DNA of 64,000 nt from Bradyrhizobium sp. SRS-191 (GTDB lineage Bacteria; Pseudomonadota; Alphaproteobacteria; Rhizobiales; Xanthobacteraceae), in the NCBI RefSeq assembly GCF_024586915.1, contig NZ_JANBVS010000005.1, positions 1 to 64,000 on the forward strand, written 5' to 3'. The notes below the pieces were generated by a model, which did no database searches, was not told the origin of the DNA, and saw only the letters and a list, made by a program, of their open reading frames with translations. The position numbers and the translations under genes are program-made. This document shows positions 45,580 to 62,105 of the stretch, in pieces (the stretch's first letter is position 1; each line of letters starts with the position of its first letter).

Positions 45580-47640
45580 TCAGTCTTCGTCCTCGACCTT
45601 GTCGAAGAACGAGTAGCGCAGGCTGTCCGCGTCGGCATACCACTGGCCGGGGCCCTTGTTGGCGGCGAGAGTCGCGGCCCACACTTCGTCGGTGCAGTCG
45701 CGGCGGTGCATCGCGAGATCGAAGCCGTTGCCGAAGAACAGCTCGGACCATTCCCACCATGTGCCGAGCTTCTTGACGCCGCGCAGCAGATCGTAACGGT
45801 CGACCAGCGCCGGCGCCATGTCCGAGGTGATCGAGCCGAACACGAGGCCGGTCTTGACCACGCGGTTGAGCTCGCGAATCGCGCGCGCAACCTGCTTGTC
45901 GCCGAGGTGGCAGAGGCTGGTCTCGAACACGAAGTCGAACTCGCCCGACTTGAACGGCAGATCGGCAATCGAGCCGAGCTTGTTGTACTTCCTGAGCGCC
46001 TTCGGCGTCTTGCCGTGGATATAGCGGTTGTTCTCGATGCCCCAGGCATCGATGCCGCGCTCGCGCAGCGCGCCGACCAGCTCGCCGCTCGCGGAGCCGG
46101 CGACCAAGAGCTTGTAGCCCTTGCCCTTGCTCTTGTTCCAGACGATCTTGATCAGGCCGAGCAGATAGTCCGGGTCAGTGAAATGCGACCAGGCATCCGC
46201 GTACGGCCCCTGCCCGCGATAATTGTCGAAATAGTCGCGGTCGATCTTGTCCGACAGCGGCTTCTCCGCCTGCGATTTGACGCGGCGCAGCCGCATCATC
46301 TCGGTGAGGATGATGTCGGTCGCGGCATCCGAGGAGTCGAGCAGGCCGTTGAGGGTCGAATCGAACAGATAGTCGCCGACCACCACGATCCCCGGATGCT
46401 CCTTCGGCTCCGGGCGGTGATTGGTCATGACGTCGCGCACCGGCAGGCCGCCGGGCAGCGCGTTCACCGACGACAGCCAGCGATGGATCTTGCCTTCCAT
46501 GAAATGCGCCCTGGAATCGCCGAGCGCCGCCGGCAGCGACTTCAGCGCGGCGTCGATCAGCTCCTGGTCGGACAGGTTGGCGAAGGCCAGCGCGTCGGAG
46601 CCGGCGATCAGCCAGTTCAGCACGCCATGCTTGCCGACATCGTGGCGCGAGCCCTCATTGTAGATGCAGCAGCCGCCGAACGCCTCCGACATGAACCAGG
46701 AGCCCGGGATCTTGTCGCCCCAGAACGGGGAATCGAACAGGATCGAGACGCGCAGATAGTGCGCGGGACGATCGAAATAGGCGACGTGCTTGACCATCGA
46801 CTGGCGCAGCTTCTCGCCGTCCCAGCCGACGGTGGACAGCCAGGAATGCGGCAGGCAGACCAGCACGAGATCGAACTCGCGCGTCTCCGGCCCCTTGCCG
46901 TTCATCATGTTGAGGCGGTAGCGGCCCTGCTCGGTCTTGCCGATGCGCAGGACACGGTGGTTGAGCTGGATGTCGGCGTCGACCTCCGAGCGCAGGCACT
47001 CGATCAGCTGCTCATTGCCGTTCTGGATCGAATACAGACCGATGTAGTCGTCGATATCCATCACGAAGTTCTTGAGCGCGTTGAGGCCGTTGGTGTTGTG
47101 GGCCTCGGTGGCGATGTCGGAGCGCGACATCACCTTGAAGAAGCGCTTGGCGGTCGGGTCCTCGACCTCTTCGTCGAGCAGCTCCTCGCAGGTCTTGTAG
47201 GCCCAGGGGTGCTCATTGTCGTGCGCGCCGACGCCCTCATAGTATTCGACCGGCGACATCACGTCGGAGCAGCGCTTGCGAAACGCCTCGACGGCCGCGG
47301 CAGTCTTCGGTCCATATTTGCGGCGCAGGCCCGGAACGTCGTCGAGCAGCTCGCCGTCGAGCTGCACCTGCAACGCGTCCATCGGAATCGTCTGCAGGCC
47401 GAAATGCTGGATCAGCTCGCGCAAAGGATCAGGGCCGGTCATCGAGTAGTCGTAGATCTCGGCGACGCCGGCTTCGTACATGGCCGGCGCCGTGTCGAAC
47501 TTGCGCGTGACGATCTTGCCGCCGAGCCGGTCGGACGCCTCGAAGATGGTCACCTTGCAGAGATCGCCGAGCTTTCGCCTGAGATACCAGGCGCTCATCA
47601 GGCCGCCCGGACCGCCACCAACAATCGCAAGGTCAAGCAT
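45580..47640 (-). CDS. Flavin amine oxidase fused to a methyltransferase-like domain
   Basis: With the start at 47640 the protein has 686 residues; an in-frame start at 47724 adds 28 residues without homology. Residues 1-450 are a flavin amine oxidase or desaturase fold: MLDLAIVGGGPGGLMSA, then FEASDRLGGKI, with the late FAD contact GIVVVGDYLFDSTLNG. Residues about 490-686 look like a class I SAM methyltransferase, with motif I LLVAGSASGELVGAL, the acidic WGIENN strand and DLPFKSGEFDFVFETSL. Each half is recognisable; the combination is not one I know. It could oxidise then methylate one substrate. It is upstream of the exporter gene on the same strand. Confidence 0.8.
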   Translation of the reverse strand: MLDLAIVGGGPGGLMSAWYLRRKLGDLCKVTIFEASDRLGGKIVTRKFDTAPAMYEAGVAEIYDYSMTGPDPLRELIQHFGLQTIPMDALQVQLDGELLDDVPGLRRKYGPKTAAAVEAFRKRCSDVMSPVEYYEGVGAHDNEHPWAYKTCEELLDEEVEDPTAKRFFKVMSRSDIATEAHNTNGLNALKNFVMDIDDYIGLYSIQNGNEQLIECLRSEVDADIQLNHRVLRIGKTEQGRYRLNMMNGKGPETREFDLVLVCLPHSWLSTVGWDGEKLRQSMVKHVAYFDRPAHYLRVSILFDSPFWGDKIPGSWFMSEAFGGCCIYNEGSRHDVGKHGVLNWLIAGSDALAFANLSDQELIDAALKSLPAALGDSRAHFMEGKIHRWLSSVNALPGGLPVRDVMTNHRPEPKEHPGIVVVGDYLFDSTLNGLLDSSDAATDIILTEMMRLRRVKSQAEKPLSDKIDRDYFDNYRGQGPYADAWSHFTDPDYLLGLIKIVWNKSKGKGYKLLVAGSASGELVGALRERGIDAWGIENNRYIHGKTPKALRKYNKLGSIADLPFKSGEFDFVFETSLCHLGDKQVARAIRELNRVVKTGLVFGSITSDMAPALVDRYDLLRGVKKLGTWWEWSELFFGNGFDLAMHRRDCTDEVWAATLAANKGPGQWYADADSLRYSFFDKVEDED

Positions 47641-47889
47641 CGAAGTTCCGCCATCTCCGGCTGTCTGCGACACCGCCGGTCGTCCGTGTTTCGGGTCTGC
47701 CACCCTTGGGGCTCGATCGGCCATAGCCTACCCGGCCCGCACAGGGTTTGCGCCCGAGCAAATCGGCGCAGCGCCACGCGCGGTGGACGGACATCAGCTC
47801 AGCGGATCTGATGCTCCCAGAAGCGCCTTTGTGCCTGAAGGGAAGATGAACAACGGGGCAGCAGCGCGGCAGCAGGAGAAAATCTTGTC

Positions 47890-47919
47890 AAAAAAAGGCC
47901 GGCGAGCGCCGGCCTTTTC
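47890..47919 (-). terminator. Intrinsic terminator after rpoC
   Basis: On the minus strand AAAGGCCGGCG and CGCCGGCCTTT form a strong stem with a tiny loop, followed by a T-run (TTTTTTT) and GACAAG. It lies about 60 bases past the rpoC stop and closes the rplJL-rpoBC transcript. It explains why the amine oxidase gene needs its own promoter. Confidence 0.92.
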
Positions 47920-47978
47920 TATGTCACATGAACGAGCGGCGGAACCTGACACCGTCAGGCCTCGCCGCAACGCTCTGC

Positions 47979-52178
<4,200 letters not shown>

Positions 52179-52275
52179 CGTATTCTCCTCGCGGACCGAT
52201 CGGGGGTCGGCCGCAAATTCGAAAATCTCTTGGCAGACGGCGCCCTGCCCGACCCGCGGGAGGAAGGCGCCGGCA

Positions 52276-52299
52276 CCCGGCCGCTCGAGGGCGGCCGGG
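52276..52299 (-). other. Hairpin in the rpoB-rpoC spacer
   Basis: CCCGGCCGC and GCGGCCGGG are separated by six bases, giving a nine-base-pair stem without a T-run. It lies just after the rpoB stop and may be a processing or stabilising structure. Confidence 0.5.
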
Positions 52300-52313
52300 C
52301 CTGAAGTCTTGAA

Positions 52314-56432
<4,119 letters not shown>

Positions 56433-56924
56433 CGTGGGCCTCTCATGTCGTCGCCCGGAGGGGCGATCCTTCCGAAACAGCGGCTGCCACCGCCATCCCG
56501 GGTTGAATTTCGATCCATTTCGAAGGTCTGAGGCACAGAGCGCGGAACGGAAACGTCCCAGATCTGTTCTTCAGACCGCCAAAACGCAAAACGACGCGCG
56601 AGGCGCGAGGGCGCACCCGCTCGTCAGAACTAGTTCGTCACGGACTGCAAAAGCCCGAAATTGCCTATCTCCCAACGGCTTACGATAGAGACGCCACTCC
56701 ATCGCGAAAACCGGCTTTTCGTGCTGCCGACCCAATATGGGTTGACATTAGTCGAGATTCGAGAGCGACGTCCCCAAATCTCCACACTTTTCCGTGTTCG
56801 GCCCGCAGCGGACTTCCCCGTTGCACGCCTTTTGCAACGATTCCGGCCGATCCGGATACCCCCGCAAACGTCTTTGTCTTTATGATGACCGGGCAATGTT
56901 ACCACCCGGTCACCAGATCGTCGG
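56433..56924 (-). other. Long rplL-rpoB spacer, no gene seen
   Basis: About 490 bases with no supported coding region. A spacer here is common in bacteria and often carries an attenuator and processing sites. Apart from the hairpin listed at 56925-56963, I see no clear promoter or terminator. Confidence 0.5.
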
Positions 56925-56963
56925 GGAGCGCCCCGCGCTTGGCCCTCAGGCGCGGGACGCTCC
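56925..56963 (-). other. Strong hairpin just after rplL, possible attenuator or processing site
   Basis: On the minus strand GGAGCGTCCCGCGC pairs with GCGCGGGGCGCTCC (14 base pairs with one G-U). No T-run follows. It begins 15 bases past the rplL stop. In E. coli the same position holds an attenuator and an RNase III site that lower rpoBC relative to rplJL, so this is a plausible counterpart. Confidence 0.6.
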
Positions 56964-56977
56964 AGAGCCAATCGCGC

Positions 56978-57355
56978 TTACTTGAGCTCGATCTTGGCGC
57001 CAGCCTTCTCGAGCTGAGCCTTGATCTTCTCGGCCTCGTCCTTGTTGACGCCTTCCTTGACCGGCTTCGGAGCGCCCTCGACCAGGTCCTTGGCTTCCTT
57101 CAGGCCCAGGCCGGTGATGGCGCGGACTTCCTTGATGACCTCGATCTTCTTGTCGCCGGCCGAAGCCAGGACAACGGTGAACTCGGTCTTCTCTTCCGCC
57201 GGAGCGGCAGCAGCGCCACCAGCGCCCGGAGCGGCGACGGCCACGGCGGCCGCGGCGGACACGCCCCACTTCTCTTCCAGGAGCTTCGCGAGCTCAGCAG
57301 CCTCGAGAACGGTGAGGGCCGAGAGGTCGTCGACGATCTTCTGCAGGTCAGCCAT
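56978..57355 (-). CDS. rplL: 50S ribosomal protein L7/L12
   Basis: The 125-residue bL12 has the dimerising N-terminal helices (about 1-34), an Ala/Gly/Pro hinge (about 35-53) and the factor-binding C-terminal domain with [20 protein letters not shown]. It forms the stalk that recruits EF-Tu and EF-G, held by L10. It is 60 bases after rplJ. Confidence 0.98.
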   Translation of the reverse strand: MADLQKIVDDLSALTVLEAAELAKLLEEKWGVSAAAAVAVAAPGAGGAAAAPAEEKTEFTVVLASAGDKKIEVIKEVRAITGLGLKEAKDLVEGAPKPVKEGVNKDEAEKIKAQLEKAGAKIELK

Positions 57356-57415
57356 TGATGTAGTCCTTTAGTGTGGTTCGGTTCGAAACCAGGTTGTGAG
57401 TGTTTGCGAAGGGCG

Positions 57416-57934
57416 TCAGGCCGCTTCGCCCTTTGAGGCATGAGCCTGAATGACGCGCGCGACCTTGGCCGCGGGAGCGTTGGCGAGCTGGGCCAGCTTG
57501 GTCGCCGGAGCCTGGATCAGGCCGACGAGCTTGCCGCGCAGTTCGTCCAGCGACGGCAGCGAGGCGAGAGCCTTCACGCTGTCGACATTCAGGACGGTTG
57601 AGCCCATCGAGCCGCCGAGGATGACGAACTTTTCGTTCGCCTTGGCGAATTCGATGGCAACCTTGGGCGCCGCGACTGGATCGTTCGAAGTTGCGATCAC
57701 GGTCGGCCCCTTCAACAGGGAACCGATGCCGACGACGTCCGTGCCTTCAAGAGCAATTTTGGCGAGACGGTTCTTCGAGACCTTCACCGACGCGCCAGCC
57801 TGCTTCATCTGCATGCGCAGCTTCTGCATCTGGGCCACGGTGAGGCCGGAATAGTGAGCGACGACCGCGACGCCCGTGGTCTTGAAGACCTCGTGCAGTT
57901 CTTCGACCGCCTCTTTTTTTGCCGCTCGTTCCAC
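57416..57934 (-). CDS. rplJ: 50S ribosomal protein L10
   Basis: The 172-residue uL10 starts at a GTG ([17 protein letters not shown]) eight bases after GGAGAG; no ATG is correctly placed and the longer frame upstream is leader. It has [31 protein letters not shown], and the C-terminal helix that binds L12 dimers. In many bacteria L10(L12)4 represses its own mRNA through the leader upstream. Confidence 0.96.
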   Translation of the reverse strand: MERAAKKEAVEELHEVFKTTGVAVVAHYSGLTVAQMQKLRMQMKQAGASVKVSKNRLAKIALEGTDVVGIGSLLKGPTVIATSNDPVAAPKVAIEFAKANEKFVILGGSMGSTVLNVDSVKALASLPSLDELRGKLVGLIQAPATKLAQLANAPAAKVARVIQAHASKGEAA

Positions 57935-58418
57935 AGCAAGCTCTCTCCGGTTGGCGGCCTTCGCCCAAAAGCGGGACCGCCGGGTTAAACCCGCCGCCCC
58001 GCCAAACATGACCTCTGGACTCATGACCCCGAGGACACGCAAGGCAAAACGGCGATGAATAGCCTGCCCTTCCGAAAGCCCTGATGAAGGGCTCGCGGAG
58101 TGTCGAGGTTCGAACCAAACCTGCATGCCACCGCGACAAAGCGCAGAGGACATGCCGAAATCCGGTTTTCACCCGTCTATGCAGGCTGGATGATTAAGCC
58201 ATTGAGGAAATTGGATTTCCGCACCGGCGCCTGCAGTCTCGGACAGGATTCGGGGTGATCGGCGGACCGACCTCCCCTGCGGCATTTCGAGAGCAGAAAG
58301 ATCCTTCTTCCTTCCGAGACATCCGAACGGATATTCTCAAAAGGAATGCCGGCTCTCCACGTCTTTCGGAATGCGCGCACGGGCGCGCCAGCAAAAGCCA
58401 GCCCGCCCGGAAGCCGGT
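57935..58418 (-). ncRNA. Probable rplJ leader, possible L10-responsive element
   Basis: About 480 bases lie between a candidate promoter and rplJ, with no supported gene. Many bacteria fold this leader into the L10-binding structure. Here GGGCGGCGGGTTTAACCCGGCGGTCCC near 57990 could form a hairpin close to the start. I cannot confirm the L10 consensus by eye. Confidence 0.35.
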
Positions 58419-58447
58419 TCTTTAACGGGTCGATGACGACTTGCCAA
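58419..58447 (-). promoter_or_regulatory. Candidate rplJL-rpoBC promoter
   Basis: On the minus strand TTGGCA (58442-58447) and TAAAGA (58419-58424) are separated by 17 bases. The pair follows a terminator directly, which is where a new transcript should begin. Confidence 0.45.
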
Positions 58448-58460
58448 GACCCCCATCAGC

Positions 58461-58486
58461 AAAAATCGCACCAATTTGGAGGTGCG
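58461..58486 (-). terminator. Intrinsic terminator after the 2-hydroxyacid dehydrogenase gene
   Basis: On the minus strand CGCACC, an eight-base loop and GGTGCG are followed by ATTTTT. It lies 32 bases past the dehydrogenase stop and 14 bases before the candidate rplJ promoter, so it insulates the two. Confidence 0.7.
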
Positions 58487-58517
58487 GCGGCCGCCGGCCG
58501 GAGGCCCTTAAAGTCCT

Positions 58518-59486
58518 TTATGAGCCTGCTGAGGACGCAGATACCGCATAAGGCAGCCTCTGACCCGCGAAGAACGCCGCGAGATTGGCCACCACGCAGG
58601 CCTGCATCGCAACGTGCGACTCACGGGTGTTACCGCCGATATGGGGCGTCACCACGACATTGGGAAGCGCCGTCAGTTCATCCGGCACATGAGGTTCGGT
58701 CTCGAACACATCCAGGCCGGCCCCGGCGATGGTGCCGTCCTTGAGCGCTGTCTGCAGCGCGCGCTCGTCAATGACCGAGCCGCGCGAGATGTTCACGACA
58801 TGACCGTCAGGTCCGAGCTTCTTCAGCAGCCCGGCATTGACCACGTGGGTGGTCTCGGCGCTGGCGCGGACGGCGATCATCAGCACGGTGCACCATTCGG
58901 CCAGCGCATCCAGGCTCGGGACGTATCGGTACGGCAGGTCGTCGTACCGGGTGCGGTTGAAATAGCCGACCTCGGCCTCGAACGCGGCGACGCGGGCCGC
59001 GATCTTGCGGCCGATCTCGCCCATGCCGTAGACGCCGACCTTGCAGCCTGAAAGGCTCGGCGGCGGCTTCATCAACGGCGACGGCTTGGCCGCGGCCCAG
59101 CCGCCATCGCGCACGTATGCGTCGGCGACGATCAGCCGCCGCGTGCTCGCCAGCATCAGCATGACCGCGATATCGGCAACGGCTGCGGCATTGGCCCCCG
59201 GGCTGTGGCCGACCGCGATGTTGCGTTCAGCGGCAGCCTTGAGGTCGACGCCATCATAGCCGGTGCCGTAGCAGACGATCGCCCCCAGCGCCGGCAGCCG
59301 GTCCATCTCGGCCGCCCCCAACCGCTGGGCGCCGGCCGTGACCAGGGCCCGCACCTGCGCCACCTCCGCCGCCGGAAACACCTCGTGCGCCGGCTTGCCG
59401 CCGGTGTCGAGCAGGTCGAAGCGGTCGGCGAAGCGCTGGGTCAGCGATTTGGGGAAGCGGGAATAGATCAGGACCTTGTCGGGCAT
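58518..59486 (-). CDS. D-isomer-specific 2-hydroxyacid dehydrogenase
   Basis: The 322-residue protein starts MPDKVLIYSRFPKSL; a TTG six codons upstream is also possible. The NAD(P)-binding motif is GVYGMGEIGRKIA (about residues 148-160). The catalytic residues are in NISRGSVIDE, DVFETEPHVP (Glu) and TPHIGGNT (His). The pyrophosphate-following FNRTRY suggests NADP(H) preference, as in glyoxylate/hydroxypyruvate reductases. It is an interloper between rplA and rplJ, bracketed by hairpin terminators. The substrate is probably a small 2-ketoacid. Confidence 0.92.
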   Translation of the reverse strand: MPDKVLIYSRFPKSLTQRFADRFDLLDTGGKPAHEVFPAAEVAQVRALVTAGAQRLGAAEMDRLPALGAIVCYGTGYDGVDLKAAAERNIAVGHSPGANAAAVADIAVMLMLASTRRLIVADAYVRDGGWAAAKPSPLMKPPPSLSGCKVGVYGMGEIGRKIAARVAAFEAEVGYFNRTRYDDLPYRYVPSLDALAEWCTVLMIAVRASAETTHVVNAGLLKKLGPDGHVVNISRGSVIDERALQTALKDGTIAGAGLDVFETEPHVPDELTALPNVVVTPHIGGNTRESHVAMQACVVANLAAFFAGQRLPYAVSASSAGS

Positions 59487-59502
59487 CGCGGCTGCGGACT
59501 CC

Positions 59503-59543
59503 AAAAATGCGAAGGGCGGGATCGATCAACGATCCCGCCCTTC
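59503..59543 (-). terminator. Terminator-like hairpin after rplA
   Basis: On the minus strand GAAGGGCGGGATCG and CGATCCCGCCCTTC make a 14-base-pair stem with a five-base loop, then GCATTTTTGG. It ends the rplK-rplA transcript. The same T-run runs into the SD region of the hydroxyacid dehydrogenase, so some read-through may feed that gene. Confidence 0.85.
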
Positions 59544-59567
59544 TTAATCTAGCTCATGCGTGGCCGC

Positions 59568-60260
59568 TTAGGCGAGCACGGTGCCCGGCTCGACCTTGAC
59601 GCCCGGGCCCATCGTCGAGGACACCGCGACGCGCTGGACGTAGGTGCCCTTGGCGCCTGCCGGCTTGGCCTTCACGACCGCATCCGCCAGCGCCTTGATG
59701 TTCTCGACCAGCTTGTCCTCACCGAACGAGGCCTTGCCGACGCCGGCCTGGATGATGCCGGCCTTCTCGACGCGGAACTCGACCGAACCGCCCTTGGCAC
59801 CCTTGACGGCGCCCGTGACGTCCATGGTCACGGTGCCGATCTTCGGGTTCGGCATCATGCCGCGCGGACCGAGCACCTTACCGAGACGGCCGACCAGCGG
59901 CATCATGTCGGGGGTGGCGATACAACGGTCGAAGTCGATGTTGCCGTTCTGCACCTTCTCGACCAGGTCCTCCGCGCCAACCACATCGGCGCCGGCAGCC
60001 CGGGCTTCGTCGGCCTTGGCGCCACGGGCGAACACGCCGACGCGCAGCGTACGGCCAGTGCCGTTCGGCAGCATCACGACGCCACGGACCATCTGGTCGG
60101 CGTGACGCGGATCGACGCCGAGGTTGATCGAGACCTCGATGGTCTCGTCGAACTTCGAGACGGCGCGCTCCTTGATCATCTTGATCGCATCAGCAAGCGG
60201 GTAGAGCTTGGTGCGGTCGATGCCCTCGCGGGCCTTCTTCAAACGCTTTCCGATCGCCAT
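59568..60260 (-). CDS. rplA: 50S ribosomal protein L1
   Basis: The 230-residue uL1 starts [20 protein letters not shown] and has [46 protein letters not shown] and [20 protein letters not shown]. It forms the mobile L1 stalk at the E site. In E. coli it represses the L11 operon. It is six bases after rplK. Confidence 0.98.
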   Translation of the reverse strand: MAIGKRLKKAREGIDRTKLYPLADAIKMIKERAVSKFDETIEVSINLGVDPRHADQMVRGVVMLPNGTGRTLRVGVFARGAKADEARAAGADVVGAEDLVEKVQNGNIDFDRCIATPDMMPLVGRLGKVLGPRGMMPNPKIGTVTMDVTGAVKGAKGGSVEFRVEKAGIIQAGVGKASFGEDKLVENIKALADAVVKAKPAGAKGTYVQRVAVSSTMGPGVKVEPGTVLA

Positions 60261-60266
60261 GGCCGC

Positions 60267-60695
60267 TTACCCCGCAACTTCCAGACCCATCGAGCGGGCG
60301 GAGCCCTCGACCATCTTCATGGCCGACTCGATCGAGTCGCAATTCAGGTCCTTCATCTTCTTCTCGGCGATCTCGCGCACCTGCGCCTTGGTCACCGCGC
60401 CGGCCTTGTCGCGACCCGGGGCCTTGGAGCCCGACTGGATCTTGGCGGCCTGCTTGAGGAAGAAGGACATCGGCGGGGTCTTCATCTCGAAGGTGAAGGA
60501 CCGGTCCGCGTAAATGGTGATGACCACCGGGATCGGGGTGTTCTTCTCTTCCTTCTGGGTCTGCGCGTTGAACGCCTTGCAGAACTCCATGATGTTCAGA
60601 CCGCGCTGACCGAGCGCGGGGCCGATCGGAGGCGACGGGTTCGCCGCGCCGGCCGGGACCTGAAGCTTCAGGTAGCCGGTTACTTTCTTTGCCAT
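60267..60695 (-). CDS. rplK: 50S ribosomal protein L11
   Basis: The 142-residue uL11 starts [20 protein letters not shown] at 60695; an open frame upstream is leader. The N-terminal proline-rich segment binds thiostrepton-type antibiotics, and the C-terminal RNA-binding domain contains [21 protein letters not shown]. The GTPase-centre protein stimulates factor turnover. It is 234 bases after nusG. Confidence 0.97.
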   Translation of the reverse strand: MAKKVTGYLKLQVPAGAANPSPPIGPALGQRGLNIMEFCKAFNAQTQKEEKNTPIPVVITIYADRSFTFEMKTPPMSFFLKQAAKIQSGSKAPGRDKAGAVTKAQVREIAEKKMKDLNCDSIESAMKMVEGSARSMGLEVAG

Positions 60696-60929
60696 TCTGA
60701 TTCTCCAACGCGTCCGCGCTTTTGCCTGATGCGAACGCACCGCCCTCGGGGCGACAAAACCCGTCGGGCGAGGTTTGGGACCGTGGTCCGGCGCGCTTGA
60801 TCCGGCTGGCAAAGCCGGCCGCGCCTCCCACGAACGAAATCGCCCCCCGATTGGGGAGCGAAGCGCGCCCGATACACGAGATCGGACGAAAAGGAAAGCC
60901 CGGGGACGCCGCAGATGCGGCGGCCTAGC

Positions 60930-61490
60930 TTAGCCGACCACCTTCTCGACCTGGTTGAATTCCAGCTCGACCGGGGTGGCGCGGCCGAAGATCGACACCG
61001 CGACCTTGACGCGCGAGCGGGCCTCGTCGATTTCCTCGACCACGCCGGAGAACGAGGCGAACGGGCCGTCGGCGACGCGGACGTTCTCGCCGATCTCGAA
61101 CGACACCGAGGATTTCGGCCGCTCCACGCCTTCCTGCATCTGGTTCAGGATGCGCATCGCCTCGCCTTCGGAGATCGGCATCGGCTTGTTCTCGGCGCCG
61201 AGGAAGCCGGTCACCTTGGGCGTGTTCTTGATCAGGTGGAACGCCTCGTCGGTCAGCTTCATCTTCACCAGCACGTAGCCGGGGAAGAACTTGCGCTCGG
61301 CGTTGATCTTGCGGCCGCGGCGCACCTCGGTGACGTTCTCGATCGGCACCAGCACCTGCTCGAACAGGTCCTCGAGATTGCGCTGCTTGGCCTGCTCGCG
61401 GATCGACTCCGCGACCTTCTTCTCGAAGTTCGAATAGGCGTGGACGATGTACCAGCGCTTGTCGGACGAGCTTTGCGTTGCGATTGCCAT
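60930..61490 (-). CDS. nusG: Transcription antitermination factor NusG
   Basis: The 186-residue protein starts MAIATQSSSDKRWYIVHAYS; its ATG overlaps the secE stop by one base. The N-terminal NGN domain has YSNFEKKVAESIRE and FFPGYVLVKM, which bind the polymerase clamp. The C-terminal KOW domain has GENVRVADGPFASFSGVVEEID and contacts S10 or Rho. It links transcription to translation. Confidence 0.97.
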   Translation of the reverse strand: MAIATQSSSDKRWYIVHAYSNFEKKVAESIREQAKQRNLEDLFEQVLVPIENVTEVRRGRKINAERKFFPGYVLVKMKLTDEAFHLIKNTPKVTGFLGAENKPMPISEGEAMRILNQMQEGVERPKSSVSFEIGENVRVADGPFASFSGVVEEIDEARSRVKVAVSIFGRATPVELEFNQVEKVVG

Positions 61491-61681
61491 CAGTGGATGC
61501 CCAGCACGAGGGTGATGAGATAACGGATGATCTGATCGGCGGCGAAGAAGAACACCGAGGCCAGCGCCACCATCACGAACACCATGATCGTGGTGATGGT
61601 GACCTCGCGACGGCTCGGCCACGAGACCTTGGCGGTCTCCGAGCGCACTTCCTGCAGGAATTTGAACGGGCTTGTAGCCAT
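61490..61681 (-). CDS. secE: Preprotein translocase subunit SecE
   Basis: The 63-residue short form has the amphipathic FLQEVRSETAKVSWPSRREV helix and a single membrane helix (about residues 30-58). It stabilises SecY. The frame extends upstream but similarity starts here. It is the first gene of the secE-nusG transcript. Confidence 0.96.
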   Translation of the reverse strand: MATSPFKFLQEVRSETAKVSWPSRREVTITTIMVFVMVALASVFFFAADQIIRYLITLVLGIH

Positions 61682-61860
61682 CGTCAGGGGTCCTCGTCCG
61701 TCATCGGACGATTGAAGAGTTGACTGGGAAAACCGAACAGCCGACCGCTGCCCACCCTCTTGTTCGGAGAGATGAGCCGAATACACGGGCTCGCTTGTTC
61801 GGGGAGTGAAAAGCCGCGCCGGATATCCGCTGTTTCAGCGGGCCGGCTGCAGGTCCTCGA

Positions 61861-61889
61861 TATCTACTGTCGGAGCGGCCTGAGGTCAA
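61861..61889 (-). promoter_or_regulatory. Promoter of secE-nusG
   Basis: TTGACC (61884-61889) and TAGATA (61861-61866) on the minus strand are separated by exactly 17 bases. This gives a leader of about 170 bases before secE. It is the best sigma-70-like promoter I found in the window. Confidence 0.65.
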
Positions 61890-62105
61890 GATATGGGCAG
61901 GCCGGGGTGTCCCGGTCATATCGGCGGCAAGCCTCCACCTGCCCCGCCTCACGCCGGTTTTTCGTATCGCGGCAGGGCATTTCCGCACCACGGCAGGTTG
62001 AGCAGTTGCCGCGACGAAATGCCCGTGGCGAGGCGGTTCCAGCCCTTGCCGCGCCTGCGACGGCCGCTCATGCTCGCCGGCACAAGAATAATCAGGAGGA
62101 AACCC

